DNA of 5,336 nt from Clostridia bacterium. Its GTDB lineage: Bacteria; Bacillota_A; Clostridia; Oscillospirales; CAG-382. Below, in pieces: positions 1 through 4,481 of this stretch (its first letter is position 1; each line of letters starts with the position of its first letter). The notes below the pieces were generated by a model that did not search any database, had not been told where the DNA came from, and saw only the letters and a list, made by a program, of their open reading frames with translations. The stretch is taken from contig JAFWWX010000055.1 in the NCBI GenBank assembly GCA_017517985.1, positions 1 to 5,336 on the forward strand, read 5' to 3'. The position numbers and the translations under genes are program-made.

Positions 1-25
1 TATTCTCATACTCTTTTTGAACCAT
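1..25 (-). CDS. 5' end of a gene running off the left edge, product unknown
   Basis: An ATG at 25-23 reads leftward as MVQKEYEN and is still open when the window ends. It is preceded by a consensus ribosome binding site, AGGAGGTG (34-41), with an 8-nt spacer, the strongest such site in the window. That signal, in the same direction as every other gene here, is the reason for calling it. Only eight residues are visible, so no family can be named. It lies about 225 bp downstream of the RemA-like gene at 250-504. I see no intrinsic terminator between them, so read-through is possible. Imperfect AT-rich hexamers near 90-120 could be its own promoter, but none is convincing. Confidence 0.6.
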
Positions 26-166
26 GCGATATACACCTCCTATGCAATTTTTAATTACTTTATAGAGCATACACCTTTATGGCGGATCAAGATTGTATAC
101 TTAATTGTTTATTTGTGTTGCCACCCGTCTTCTGTGTCATTAAAGGCGGACAGCAAGTTAAGGGAT

Positions 167-225
167 ATTTTCGTCCACAAAAATTTTTACAAATCCTGTA
201 TGTGGTTAATCCTGTGGACGAAAAT
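167..225. repeat. Inverted pair of the 13-bp motif downstream of RemA-like copy A
   Basis: ATTTTCGTCCACA (167-179) and its exact reverse complement TGTGGACGAAAAT (213-225) are separated by 33 bp. The inner segment also contains AATCCTGT twice as a direct repeat (192-199 and 209-216). There is no T-run on either side, so it does not look like an intrinsic terminator. The wide spacing suits two protein-binding sites or the ends of a tiny palindromic repeat element. The same arrangement recurs at 585-644, and the same motif is scattered through 4769-5316. Confidence 0.85.
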
Positions 226-249
226 CTAAATTAGCAGTCTAAACTACTA

Positions 250-504
250 TCATTCGCTATCTTCGTAAAAACGCTTATTTAATTCACTAGCACTAACAGA
301 TGAAACAACTATGCTTTCATCATTAAGCAAGATAATCGAACGAGTTTCAGCATCATCTGTTACATCATAGACCTCCGCAGAAGTTCTATCACAGCCATGC
401 TTAAGCATGATTCTTCTAACCTTATCGGCATCGCTCGAAATAATAGCGCTGATTTTATTAGCATTTACGAACGCGCCGTTACCAATATTTATTAATTTAG
501 GCAT
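250..504 (-). CDS. RemA-like (DUF370) small DNA-binding regulator, copy A
   Basis: An 84-aa protein of the RemA/DUF370 family. The opening KLINIGNGAFVNANKI matches the family's N-terminal pattern (K-F-I-N-I-G-x-G-N-x-x-x-A-N-R), and the TRSIILLNDESIVVSSVS region (about 55-72) matches the family's TRAV...VVLSAV strands. Length is normal for the family. Bacillus RemA is a DNA-binding activator of matrix and osmoprotection genes that acts as a higher-order oligomer on repeated sites. Here the usual RR ahead of the TR motif is replaced by AE (residues 53-54), and the arginine after A-N is a lysine (K17), so its DNA specificity is probably different. A short insertion around KHGCDR (35-40) also departs from the family. 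The start is supported by AAAGGAGA at 511-518. By hand count it is identical at about 53 of 84 positions to the neighbour at 666-923, of which it is a tandem duplicate. Its target is unknown; the repeated 13-bp motif nearby is a candidate. Confidence 0.8.
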   Translation of the reverse strand: MPKLINIGNGAFVNANKISAIISSDADKVRRIMLKHGCDRTSAEVYDVTDDAETRSIILLNDESIVVSSVSASELNKRFYEDSE

Positions 505-544
505 ATGCGTTCTCCTTTCTTCTAAAATTTTTTATATTGCATAT
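497..544 (-). pseudogene. Relic of the 3' end of the 301-aa gene, left by tandem duplication
   Basis: Upstream of RemA-like copy A the minus strand reads ICNIKNFRRKENAYA followed by TAA. The end of the 301-aa protein reads VCNIKNSKKKENANG followed by TAA. Frame, stop codon and the overlap of that stop with the next ATG are all preserved. Homology fades just upstream, and a TGA in this frame lies at 551-553, so the fragment cannot be a functional extension. It shows that the duplicated segment started inside the last 50 bp or so of the 301-aa gene. Confidence 0.75.
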
Positions 545-561
545 CCTGCTTCACGGGTCAA
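531..561 (-). promoter_or_regulatory. Possible promoter for RemA-like copy A, overlapped by an inverted repeat
   Basis: On the minus strand TTGACC (556-561) and TATAAA (531-536) are 19 bp apart, which is longer than ideal. An inverted repeat TGCTTCA/TGAAGCA (547-553 and 562-568) overlaps the -35 region and could be an operator or simply a hairpin. It lies in sequence not shared with copy B, so copy A could have gained its own promoter after duplication. The call is weak because of the spacing. Confidence 0.3.
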
Positions 562-584
562 TGAAGCAAGATACATTTATAAGG

Positions 585-644
585 ATTTTCGTCCACAAGA
601 ATTTTTACAAATCCCCGTATGTGCTTAGTTCTGTGAACGAAAAT
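585..644. repeat. Inverted pair of the 13-bp motif downstream of RemA-like copy B
   Basis: ATTTTCGTCCACA (585-597) faces TGTGAACGAAAAT (632-644); the arms match at 12 of 13 positions. It is the duplicate of the pair at 167-225, offset by about 418 bp. The arms have stayed closer to each other than much of the inner sequence, which suggests the motifs are under selection. It sits between the two RemA-like genes, about 20 bp beyond the stop of copy B. Confidence 0.85.
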
Positions 645-665
645 CTAAGTTAGCAGTCTAAACTA

Positions 666-923
666 CTATTTATCGTAATCTTCGTGAATACGTTTGTTTA
701 ATGCATTAGCACTAACAGAGGAAATAATCATGGTTTCATCACTAAGCACGAGAACCGAACGAGTTTCAGCATCAGCCGTTACATCATAGACCTCCACAGA
801 ACTTCTATCATAACCATGCTTAAGCATAACCTTTCTAACCTTATCAGCATCGCCCGAAATAATACATCTGATCTTATCAATATTTACGAGCGCACCTTTA
901 CCAACATTTAAAAATTTAGCCAT
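666..923 (-). CDS. RemA-like (DUF370) small DNA-binding regulator, copy B
   Basis: An 85-aa RemA/DUF370-family protein and the probable parent copy, because it still follows an intact 301-aa gene. It begins MAKFLNVGKGALVNIDKI, matching the family's N-terminal strand and turn, and has the TRSVLVLSDETMIISSVSA block at about 55-73. As in copy A, the arginine pair expected before TR is absent (AE at 53-54), and the position of the family's A-N-R is I-D-K. The start is supported by AAGAAGGAG at 931-939, 7 nt away, lying inside the end of the upstream gene. The ATG lies within the last codons of the 301-aa gene (8-bp overlap, ATGGCTAA), indicating translational coupling and co-transcription. Family membership is inferred from sequence pattern; the regulated target is unknown. 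Confidence 0.8.
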   Translation of the reverse strand: MAKFLNVGKGALVNIDKIRCIISGDADKVRKVMLKHGYDRSSVEVYDVTADAETRSVLVLSDETMIISSVSANALNKRIHEDYDK

Positions 924-1821
924 TTGCGTTCTCCTTCTTTTTAGAATTTTTTATATTACATACGGGGAGGCCTCGCTTCATATCGTATGAATAAGTCCAC
1001 TTGCCTTGCTTAAAGTCATGCATACTCGCAACTTTAATGGAGATATTATTTGCTCTCAGGAATTCGGGTTTAACATTTTTAACCCATCCTGTTATTTTGG
1101 GCAGTAATTTTTTCTCAACAACATTTCGGCCGGGACCGATAAACATTAAAGTCCTTGTGACCTGAATTAATTTGTTACACTTTTTATAAAAGTCGTCGTA
1201 ATTATGCGTTCCGCATTCTACCTCGTAGAATGTATAACCCCAATGGTCTTTTGTTATAACATCAGGAATACAGCTTTCGTCATCCTTAAGTTTTATTCGG
1301 TTCGCCTTACGATCAATAGATACCAATTCAAATCCGCCACGATTTTCCAAAATGTTCTTTACTTCTTCAACCATATATCCGTGAGCATAACTGGAATGGG
1401 CCGACAAAATTTTCTCCATCTCCGATTCAGGCGGATCTTTCAAAAATCTTTTCATAAAAAGCATTCTGCCAACGTCCGTAAGTTCCAAAATATTAAAGGT
1501 GCGAATTCCGGTTGAAATGCGTATGGTTTTAAAAGCATTAATAGCAATCAAATTTTTTATTGCTCTATAAATTGAATCTTTGCTATAACATTGCATTTCT
1601 TTTTCAATTAAAAATCGAACAACATAATCCTTGATTTCTGCTTCTTTGGAAAAACCATTTGAAACAATAATGTAGAACACCTTCCACATTAACGGTGAGA
1701 GTTTATCTTCAATCTCTTTGACCATTACAGTAATAGTTCCTGCCCGTTCACTATTCCTTTTAAATTCATCTTCTTGCCTTTGGAGCGATTCTAAAAATTC
1801 ATCTTCATAACTCTTGAACAT
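916..1821 (-). CDS. Winged-helix protein with a PD-(D/E)XK-like C-terminal domain, possibly replication-relaxation related
   Basis: A 301-aa soluble protein. Residues 1-40 are charged and helical. Residues about 40-125 fit a winged helix: KDSIYRAIKNLIAINAF (81-97) looks like the recognition helix, followed by two wing strands (99-112) and the helix LTDVGRMLFMKRF. The second half resembles a restriction-endonuclease-like fold: a helix with H147 and E152/E153, then PDV (186-188), then YEVECGTHNYDDFYKKCNKL (199-218) with E200, E202 and K213/K214/K217. The third motif reads E-x-E, not E-x-K, so activity is uncertain. Winged helix followed by a PD...EVE-G-T core recalls the replication-relaxation family of Gram-positive mobile elements; I infer this from pattern only. 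The start has the modest site AAAGGAA about 9 nt upstream. It overlaps the next gene by 8 bp, forming an operon with the RemA-like gene. A role in plasmid replication, mobilization or transcription control is possible. Confidence 0.6.
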   Translation of the reverse strand: MFKSYEDEFLESLQRQEDEFKRNSERAGTITVMVKEIEDKLSPLMWKVFYIIVSNGFSKEAEIKDYVVRFLIEKEMQCYSKDSIYRAIKNLIAINAFKTIRISTGIRTFNILELTDVGRMLFMKRFLKDPPESEMEKILSAHSSYAHGYMVEEVKNILENRGGFELVSIDRKANRIKLKDDESCIPDVITKDHWGYTFYEVECGTHNYDDFYKKCNKLIQVTRTLMFIGPGRNVVEKKLLPKITGWVKNVKPEFLRANNISIKVASMHDFKQGKWTYSYDMKRGLPVCNIKNSKKKENANG

Positions 1822-1854
1822 ATTTAAGTTCCTTTCATATTAAAAAATATTTGT

Positions 1855-1884
1855 GAATTATCCGCTGACCCGTACGGTTAATTC
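1855..1884. promoter_or_regulatory. Inverted repeat upstream of the 301-aa gene, possible operator
   Basis: GAATTATCC (1855-1863) and GGTTAATTC (1876-1884) are inverted with one mismatch, and the palindrome CCGTACGG (1870-1877) overlaps the right arm. It lies 34-63 bp before the start codon at 1821, where an operator would be expected. I could not find a convincing -35/-10 pair around it, so the regulatory role is inferred from position only. Confidence 0.35.
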
Positions 1885-1916
1885 GTATTTAAATATCGGC
1901 AACCTGAATGTAACCG

Positions 1917-2211
1917 TTCAAGAAAACATTAGGGTTCGATACATTTAAATAAACTTTTCGGTTCTCCAATCCTAAGAGTTCGCAATTAAATGTAACAATG
2001 TTTTTTGAAGAATTACATCAAGTTCGATATTTATTTACAAACAACTCAGTTCTCCACGCTGAATTGATTTGCAATTATAATTTGGAATAAGCTTTTTTCT
2101 CATTTCAAGAAAACTTAAATTCCAATATTTTTTTAAGCCGCTTCGGTTGACCAGTCCGAATTGACTTACGAGTGCAATTTCATAAATTTAAGATGTTCAT
2201 TTCAAGAAAAC
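1917..2211. repeat. Degenerate tandem repeats of about 88-100 bp
   Basis: Units share an ordered set of blocks: CAAGAAAACATTA-like, then GTTCGATA, then GGTTCTCCA-like, then GCAATTA. In unit 1 these are near 1920, at 1934-1941, 1961-1968 and 1982-1988. In unit 2 they are near 2008, at 2022-2029, 2049-2056 and 2071-2077, an offset of 88-89 bp. A looser third unit has CAAGAAAAC at 2106-2114, a GGTTGACCA block at 2145-2153 and GCAATT at 2174-2179. The start of a fourth has TTTCAAGAAAAC at 2200-2211. Units 1 and 2 are clear; 3 and 4 are weaker. Confidence 0.55.
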
Positions 2212-2283
2212 TATATTTTTGAAAAAATGTTTTTTGGCGCAAAAATCTTTGAATTCTATTGGCGAAAATAACTCTAAAAAAGA

Positions 2284-2349
2284 AAAAACAACACCCAATT
2301 TCAGTTCTTTTTTAAATCTAAAAAGTTCTGAAAAATGAATGTTGTTTTT
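2284..2349. repeat. Long imperfect hairpin
   Basis: Three nested stems stack on one axis: AAAAACAACA (2284-2293) with TGTTGTTTTT (2340-2349), TTTCAG (2299-2304) with CTGAAA (2328-2333), and CTTTTT (2307-2312) with AAAAAG (2320-2325). The loop is 7 nt and the interruptions are small. Read on the minus strand it is followed by further T-runs (complement of 2277-2288), so it could terminate leftward transcription. In single-stranded DNA it could equally be a replication structure. Confidence 0.5.
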
Positions 2350-2406
2350 AGCATATCAAAAAGTTAAGAACCCTTTATTTATCGTGGGTTTTGGGCTTTT
2401 TCTTTA

Positions 2407-2559
2407 TCATATTTTAGTTCATTGCTAATATATCATATTTTGGCTCATTCCATACAAACAAATTACAGTTCATTTTTTGGCTCATACCTATCACATTGAT
2501 TATGGTTCATATTTAAGTCCATATATAATTTTTTTAGCATGGTCATATTTAAGCCCATA
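2407..2559. repeat. Array of five 17-bp direct repeats (iteron-like)
   Basis: Copies lie at 2407-2423, 2433-2449, 2470-2486, 2507-2523 and 2543-2559, with consensus TCATATTTWRGYYCATA. Start-to-start distances are 26, 37, 37 and 36 bp, so the last four sit about 3.5 helical turns apart. On the minus strand each copy contains two TATGRRC-like half-sites in the same orientation, 12 bp apart. Regular phasing and repeated half-sites indicate cooperative binding by a DNA-binding protein. The array lies just beyond the terminator of the operon that encodes two ribbon-helix-helix-like proteins, which are the natural candidates. Plasmid iterons and partition centromeres both look like this. Confidence 0.8.
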
Positions 2560-2573
2560 CGCTTTTTTTGCGT

Positions 2574-2616
2574 AAAAAATAGCTCTATCGCAAAAGCAAT
2601 AGAGCTAAAATTTTTT
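2574..2616 (-). terminator. Intrinsic terminator of the ribbon-helix-helix operon
   Basis: TAGCTCTAT (2580-2588) pairs with ATAGAGCTA (2599-2607), and the stem continues as GC/GC around an AAAA loop after one mismatch. On the minus strand the hairpin is followed at once by TTTTTT (complement of 2574-2579). It begins a few bases after the stop codon at 2619. A T-run at 2611-2616 could let it also work for rightward transcription. Confidence 0.9.
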
Positions 2617-2618
2617 CA

Positions 2619-3548
2619 CTAATTTTTGAAAGGCTTTGAAGATTTATTTATATTTTGAGACGACTCAGCCATAGCCGTCATTCTTCTGAGAAAGTCATTT
2701 CCACGATCTTCTTGTTCTTTTTTTATCGCATCTTCTTCAATAACTTTTTGTGGAGATTCCTCTTTGCGACTTGTTGGCGATACTAACTCCACAGGTTTTT
2801 CTACACTTTTCTTAATATTTTGTACCGGTGTTGGTTTGTTTCTTATTTCTTCTTTTTGAACATTCTGCGCAGGATTAGGTTTAGGATTTTCTTCCTTTTT
2901 CTCAACAGGCTGATTTTTAATCTGTGGCGCTGATACGACCGTCTCGATTTTCTTTGGCACAGGAGGTTCATAAAAAGCTTTATCAAAAGCCTCGTTTACT
3001 ATTCTGTTTATGTCCAATTTTCTCAATCTATTACAAGCCTCTGTTACATAGGGCGCCGATGAGCAAATAAGTATTTCCTCAAAAATCTTTTTAATTGCCA
3101 TGTCATAGGCATCACATAATTTTTGATATTTATTTGCTGCTCCATTATATTTTTGTTCGCTCTTAAGCATCCGGTCTTCAAATGTAGAAATAATGTTTCT
3201 TATTATCCGAGCACGTTCATCCTTTGGGGGCTTGGATGCTTGTTTGTTCTTTGCTATATGCTTACGAATAATATCTTTAATACTTGCCGTAATTTGTTTC
3301 GGACCAAATGACTCCACCAATTCAATAGCATACCTATCAGTGATTAGTAACCTACTGTTTATGGTTTGCGGGTTCTCAACCTTTTTGCTGCCGCAAGGAA
3401 TTTTGGCGATTTTCTTATCTTGCTCTGCGATCAGAATTTCGTTCACTACTCGGTTAAACTCGCCATCACGCAGTGAATTCTTCCAAGCGATTAAATCTAA
3501 ATCTTTAGTATGGGATAATACAAAATGAATGGATTTTCTTTTTACCAA
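2619..3548 (-). CDS. DNA-binding protein with tandem ribbon-helix-helix-like N-terminus and disordered tail; partition-like candidate
   Basis: A 309-aa protein starting with TTG. Residues 6-45 (strand IHFVLS, then helices with DLIAWKNSL and FNRVVNEILIAE) fit a ribbon-helix-helix unit. Residues 64-100 (strand NSRLLIT, then AIELVESFG and ITASIKDIIRKHI) fit a second. The same architecture makes up the start of the upstream 159-aa protein, with a shared pattern H-x-V-L...KD-x-D-x-I-A-x-KNS and a common IP at 50-51. Residues 110-195 are helical, partly coiled-coil-like (KYQKLCDAYDMAIKKIFEEIL). Residues 196-283 are Pro/Lys/Glu-rich and look disordered. A short amphipathic segment, NDFLRRMTAMAES (284-296), sits near the end, as expected of a partner-binding tail. 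The closest analogy I can draw is ParR-type or single-protein plasmid partition factors, but no motor protein is visible. It is the second gene of an operon, 14 bp after its paralogue, and ends in a terminator. Confidence 0.6.
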   Translation of the reverse strand: MVKRKSIHFVLSHTKDLDLIAWKNSLRDGEFNRVVNEILIAEQDKKIAKIPCGSKKVENPQTINSRLLITDRYAIELVESFGPKQITASIKDIIRKHIAKNKQASKPPKDERARIIRNIISTFEDRMLKSEQKYNGAANKYQKLCDAYDMAIKKIFEEILICSSAPYVTEACNRLRKLDINRIVNEAFDKAFYEPPVPKKIETVVSAPQIKNQPVEKKEENPKPNPAQNVQKEEIRNKPTPVQNIKKSVEKPVELVSPTSRKEESPQKVIEEDAIKKEQEDRGNDFLRRMTAMAESSQNINKSSKPFKN

Positions 3549-3552
3549 AATA

Positions 3553-3560
3553 TCACCTCT
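3553..3560 (-). promoter_or_regulatory. Ribosome binding site that fixes the TTG start of the 309-aa gene
   Basis: AGAGGTGA ends 4 nt before the TTG at 3548, with the GAGG core 7 nt away. No in-frame ATG occurs until residue 150, so TTG is the only credible start. The site lies in the 14-bp gap after the stop codon of the preceding gene. Confidence 0.75.
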
Positions 3561-3562
3561 TA

Positions 3563-4042
3563 TTAATTAATTTTATTAAACTCATGCGCCGCATTACTTA
3601 AAATTGTACGATACGATTTATGCATCTTTCTAAACTTCTCTGGAGAGTCCACAAGCTCTGCTTTACGCTTTTTAATAGATAACGACGCATTATCAAGTAT
3701 TTCCTTAATGTGACCATTATCTATATGTTCCTTTTTAGGAATAACAAGATTTTTGTTAATGCACCGTCTGATTTCTTGCTTAACACAAGCAGTAAATCTA
3801 CCTTTTTCGAACCCTAAAACCTCTTTGCATTCTTTCACTAATTCATCATCAAGTTCGATTTTAGTGTGCATTTCACAAACTTCGTCATTAATTTCAAAGG
3901 ACATTGGGATCTCAGCAACCCTGCCGCGCACAGCCCTTTTTAAAATTTTGGTCACGAGTTCACCGAATGTTTTGGGAGAAACAGAGTTTTTAAATGCAAT
4001 GATGTCCGTATCTTTTTTGGTTAATACTAAGTGGAACTTCAT
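3563..4042 (-). CDS. Tandem ribbon-helix-helix-like DNA-binding protein, short paralogue
   Basis: A 159-aa protein from the ATG at 4042. The frame is open to a TTG at 4069, but the strong site GAGGTG (4049-4054, 6-nt spacer) selects the ATG, and MKFHLVLTKKD lines up with the start of the 309-aa paralogue. Unit one is residues 2-40: strand KFHLVLT, helix TDIIAFKNSV, helix FGELVTKILKRAV. Unit two is residues 58-97: strand MHTKIEL, helix LVKECKEVL, helix FTACVKQEIRRCI. A helical basic C-terminus follows (110-159) with no disordered tail. This suggests a DNA-binding regulator that could autoregulate the operon or form mixed complexes with the 309-aa protein. CopG/ParR-like function is inferred from predicted fold and context; I do not recognise a named family. 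Confidence 0.6.
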   Translation of the reverse strand: MKFHLVLTKKDTDIIAFKNSVSPKTFGELVTKILKRAVRGRVAEIPMSFEINDEVCEMHTKIELDDELVKECKEVLGFEKGRFTACVKQEIRRCINKNLVIPKKEHIDNGHIKEILDNASLSIKKRKAELVDSPEKFRKMHKSYRTILSNAAHEFNKIN

Positions 4043-4048
4043 TTCGTT

Positions 4049-4054
4049 CACCTC
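4049..4054 (-). promoter_or_regulatory. Ribosome binding site selecting the ATG at 4042
   Basis: GAGGTG sits 6 nt before the ATG. The longer reading frame from the TTG at 4069 would place this site inside the gene; that TTG has no good site of its own and overlaps the -10 hexamer at 4068-4073. Confidence 0.75.
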
Positions 4055-4067
4055 ACTTTCTGAATAC

Positions 4068-4097
4068 AATATAAGGAACTTAAAATATCTTTTTCAA
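4068..4097 (-). promoter_or_regulatory. Promoter of the ribbon-helix-helix operon
   Basis: On the minus strand, TTGAAA (4092-4097) and TATATT (4068-4073) are separated by 18 bp, each matching the vegetative consensus at five of six positions. Transcription would start near 4061, leaving a short leader before the ribosome binding site at 4049-4054. The -35 hexamer is part of a TTTCAAGAAAAC element (4092-4103) that recurs at 2103-2114 and 2200-2211. A shortened relative of the 13-bp motif (ATTTTCGCACA, 4108-4118) lies just upstream, so the promoter may be controlled by element-encoded proteins. Confidence 0.6.
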
Positions 4098-4125
4098 GAA
4101 AACATTAATTTTCGCACAGAAAAAC

Positions 4126-4156
4126 AAAAAAGGCACCTATCTTTCGATAAGTGCCT
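4126..4156 (-). terminator. Intrinsic terminator of the leader or small-RNA unit
   Basis: AGGCAC (4131-4136) pairs with GTGCCT (4151-4156), and TAT (4138-4140) with ATA (4147-4149) around a 6-nt loop, with one C/A mismatch in the stem. On the minus strand the hairpin runs into TTTTTT (complement of 4126-4131), then G and four more Ts. It lies upstream of the operon promoter at 4068-4097, so it separates the RNA unit from the operon. Confidence 0.85.
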
Positions 4157-4280
4157 GAAACTATTCGTAAGTCTTAGTGATTATCACTTACCGTAAAAAT
4201 TTGCTTTACCGCTCATTCTTATGATATGTGATAACACATATGCCCCCGTCTATTCAAAAAAAGCAAAATATTAAGTTGGT
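4126..4280 (-). ncRNA. Candidate structured small RNA or attenuated leader, about 155 nt
   Basis: The segment is bounded by a near-consensus promoter (start predicted at 4280) and an intrinsic terminator, and holds no credible gene. Inside, ATATGTG/CACATAT (4224-4230 and 4235-4241) form a 7-bp hairpin with a 4-nt loop. GTGAT/ATCAC (4177-4181 and 4183-4187) and an outer GTAAG/CTTAC pair (4167-4171 and 4187-4191) make a second structured region, where only one pairing can form at a time. Alternative pairings and an end just before a regulatory operon suit either a trans-acting or antisense copy-control RNA or a leader that terminates early. No coding target is obvious on the opposite strand. 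Confidence 0.5.
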
Positions 4281-4282
4281 GA

Positions 4283-4301
4283 CCAAAGTATACTACTTTG
4301 G
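4283..4301. promoter_or_regulatory. Palindromic operator over the small-RNA promoter
   Basis: CCAAAGTA (4283-4290) and TACTTTGG (4294-4301) form a perfect inverted repeat with a 3-bp centre. It covers the -10 hexamer (4287-4292) and half of the spacer, the classic place for a repressor site. I found no second copy in the window. The XRE-type regulator encoded just upstream (4482-4685) and the ribbon-helix-helix proteins are candidate ligands. Confidence 0.7.
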
Positions 4302-4315
4302 CACTCGTTTGTCAA
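4287..4315 (-). promoter_or_regulatory. Strong vegetative promoter firing leftward into the candidate small RNA
   Basis: The minus strand has a perfect TTGACA (complement of 4310-4315) and TATACT (4287-4292) with exactly 17 bp between them. This is the best promoter in the window. Transcription would start at the A opposite 4280. Confidence 0.85.
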
Positions 4316-4411
4316 GATTTATAATTAGCTTATTAGTATTTTCGCTCCGGGCGCCAGAAAATCCCCCTTTTCGGATAAGGGATTGAGTCTTTGAAAAATA
4401 CATTGGGCAAT

Positions 4412-4442
4412 AAAAAAATCGACACTATTGATTTAGTGCCGA
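4412..4442 (-). terminator. Intrinsic terminator of the XRE-family gene
   Basis: TCGACACTA (4419-4427) pairs with TAGTGCCGA (4434-4442), with one G-U pair in the minus-strand RNA and a 6-nt loop. On the minus strand it is followed by seven Ts (complement of 4412-4418). It ends transcription about 40 nt after the stop codon at 4482. Confidence 0.85.
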
Positions 4443-4481
4443 TAATTATTATGCCTATAATTTAATTTTAGTCATTGAGAT

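Larger units (their letters stand above)
167..963. repeat. Two tandem copies of a segment of about 0.4 kb carrying a RemA-like gene
   Basis: Positions 167-544 and 585-963 are colinear homologues with an offset of 418-419 bp. Each unit contains an inverted 13-bp motif pair, a shared AGCAGTCTAAACTACTAT block just after the stop region of the gene, a RemA-like gene, a shared ribosome binding site context (GCGTTCTCCTT on the plus strand) and the end of the 301-aa reading frame. The two coding copies have diverged appreciably, so the duplication is not recent, and both remain intact. Confidence 0.85.
1822..2618. other. Non-coding region of about 0.8 kb rich in repeats; candidate origin or partition site
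   Basis: No reading frame with a plausible start lies here. From left to right it holds the inverted repeat at 1855-1884, degenerate repeats of about 90-100 bp (1917-2211), a very AT-rich stretch with a long imperfect hairpin (2284-2349), five 17-bp direct repeats (2407-2559), and a terminator (2574-2616). AT-rich sequence next to an ordered iteron array, between a winged-helix protein gene and a ribbon-helix-helix operon, is the usual look of a plasmid origin or centromere. No initiator gene is in view to confirm this. Confidence 0.5.
4043..4481. other. Regulatory intergenic region between the XRE gene and the ribbon-helix-helix operon
   Basis: From right to left it contains the terminator of the XRE gene, a further hairpin with AATCCC/GGGATT arms (4360-4384, a 2-nt bulge in one arm and only four Ts after it on the minus strand), the small-RNA promoter with its operator, the structured RNA, its terminator, and the operon promoter. 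The longest leftward frames inside are 6-10 codons without a good start site, so I see no peptide gene. Confidence 0.7.

Noticed and set aside
17..229. Plus-strand frame of about 70 codons at the left edge
   Set aside because: No ribosome binding site, low-complexity hydrophobic translation, opposite to all other genes, and it covers the inverted motif pair.
407..628. Plus-strand frame across the first RemA-like gene
   Set aside because: Antisense shadow of a family-matching minus-strand gene; it runs into the repeat pair.
1204..1515. Plus-strand frame inside the 301-aa gene
   Set aside because: Antisense shadow with no start signal.
2369..2400. AACCC/GGGTT hairpin followed by Ts as a rightward terminator
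   Set aside because: The stem has only 5 bp, its loop is long, and no rightward gene precedes it.
2407..2559. CRISPR array
   Set aside because: Repeats are 17 bp and imperfect, spacers of 9-20 bp are too short, and no cas gene is present.
3123..3528. Two plus-strand frames inside the 309-aa gene
   Set aside because: Antisense shadows; the minus-strand frame has a strong ribosome binding site and a paralogue.
4043..4069. Longer 168-aa start (TTG at 4069) for the short ribbon-helix-helix gene
   Set aside because: The TTG overlaps the predicted -10 and lacks a binding site; the ATG at 4042 has GAGGTG at proper spacing and aligns with the paralogue.
3753..4196. Plus-strand 147-codon frame
   Set aside because: It crosses the 159-aa gene, its promoter and the terminator hairpin in antisense; no start site.
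4184..4216. 10-codon leftward frame in the candidate small RNA
   Set aside because: No ribosome binding site and no similarity to known leader peptides.
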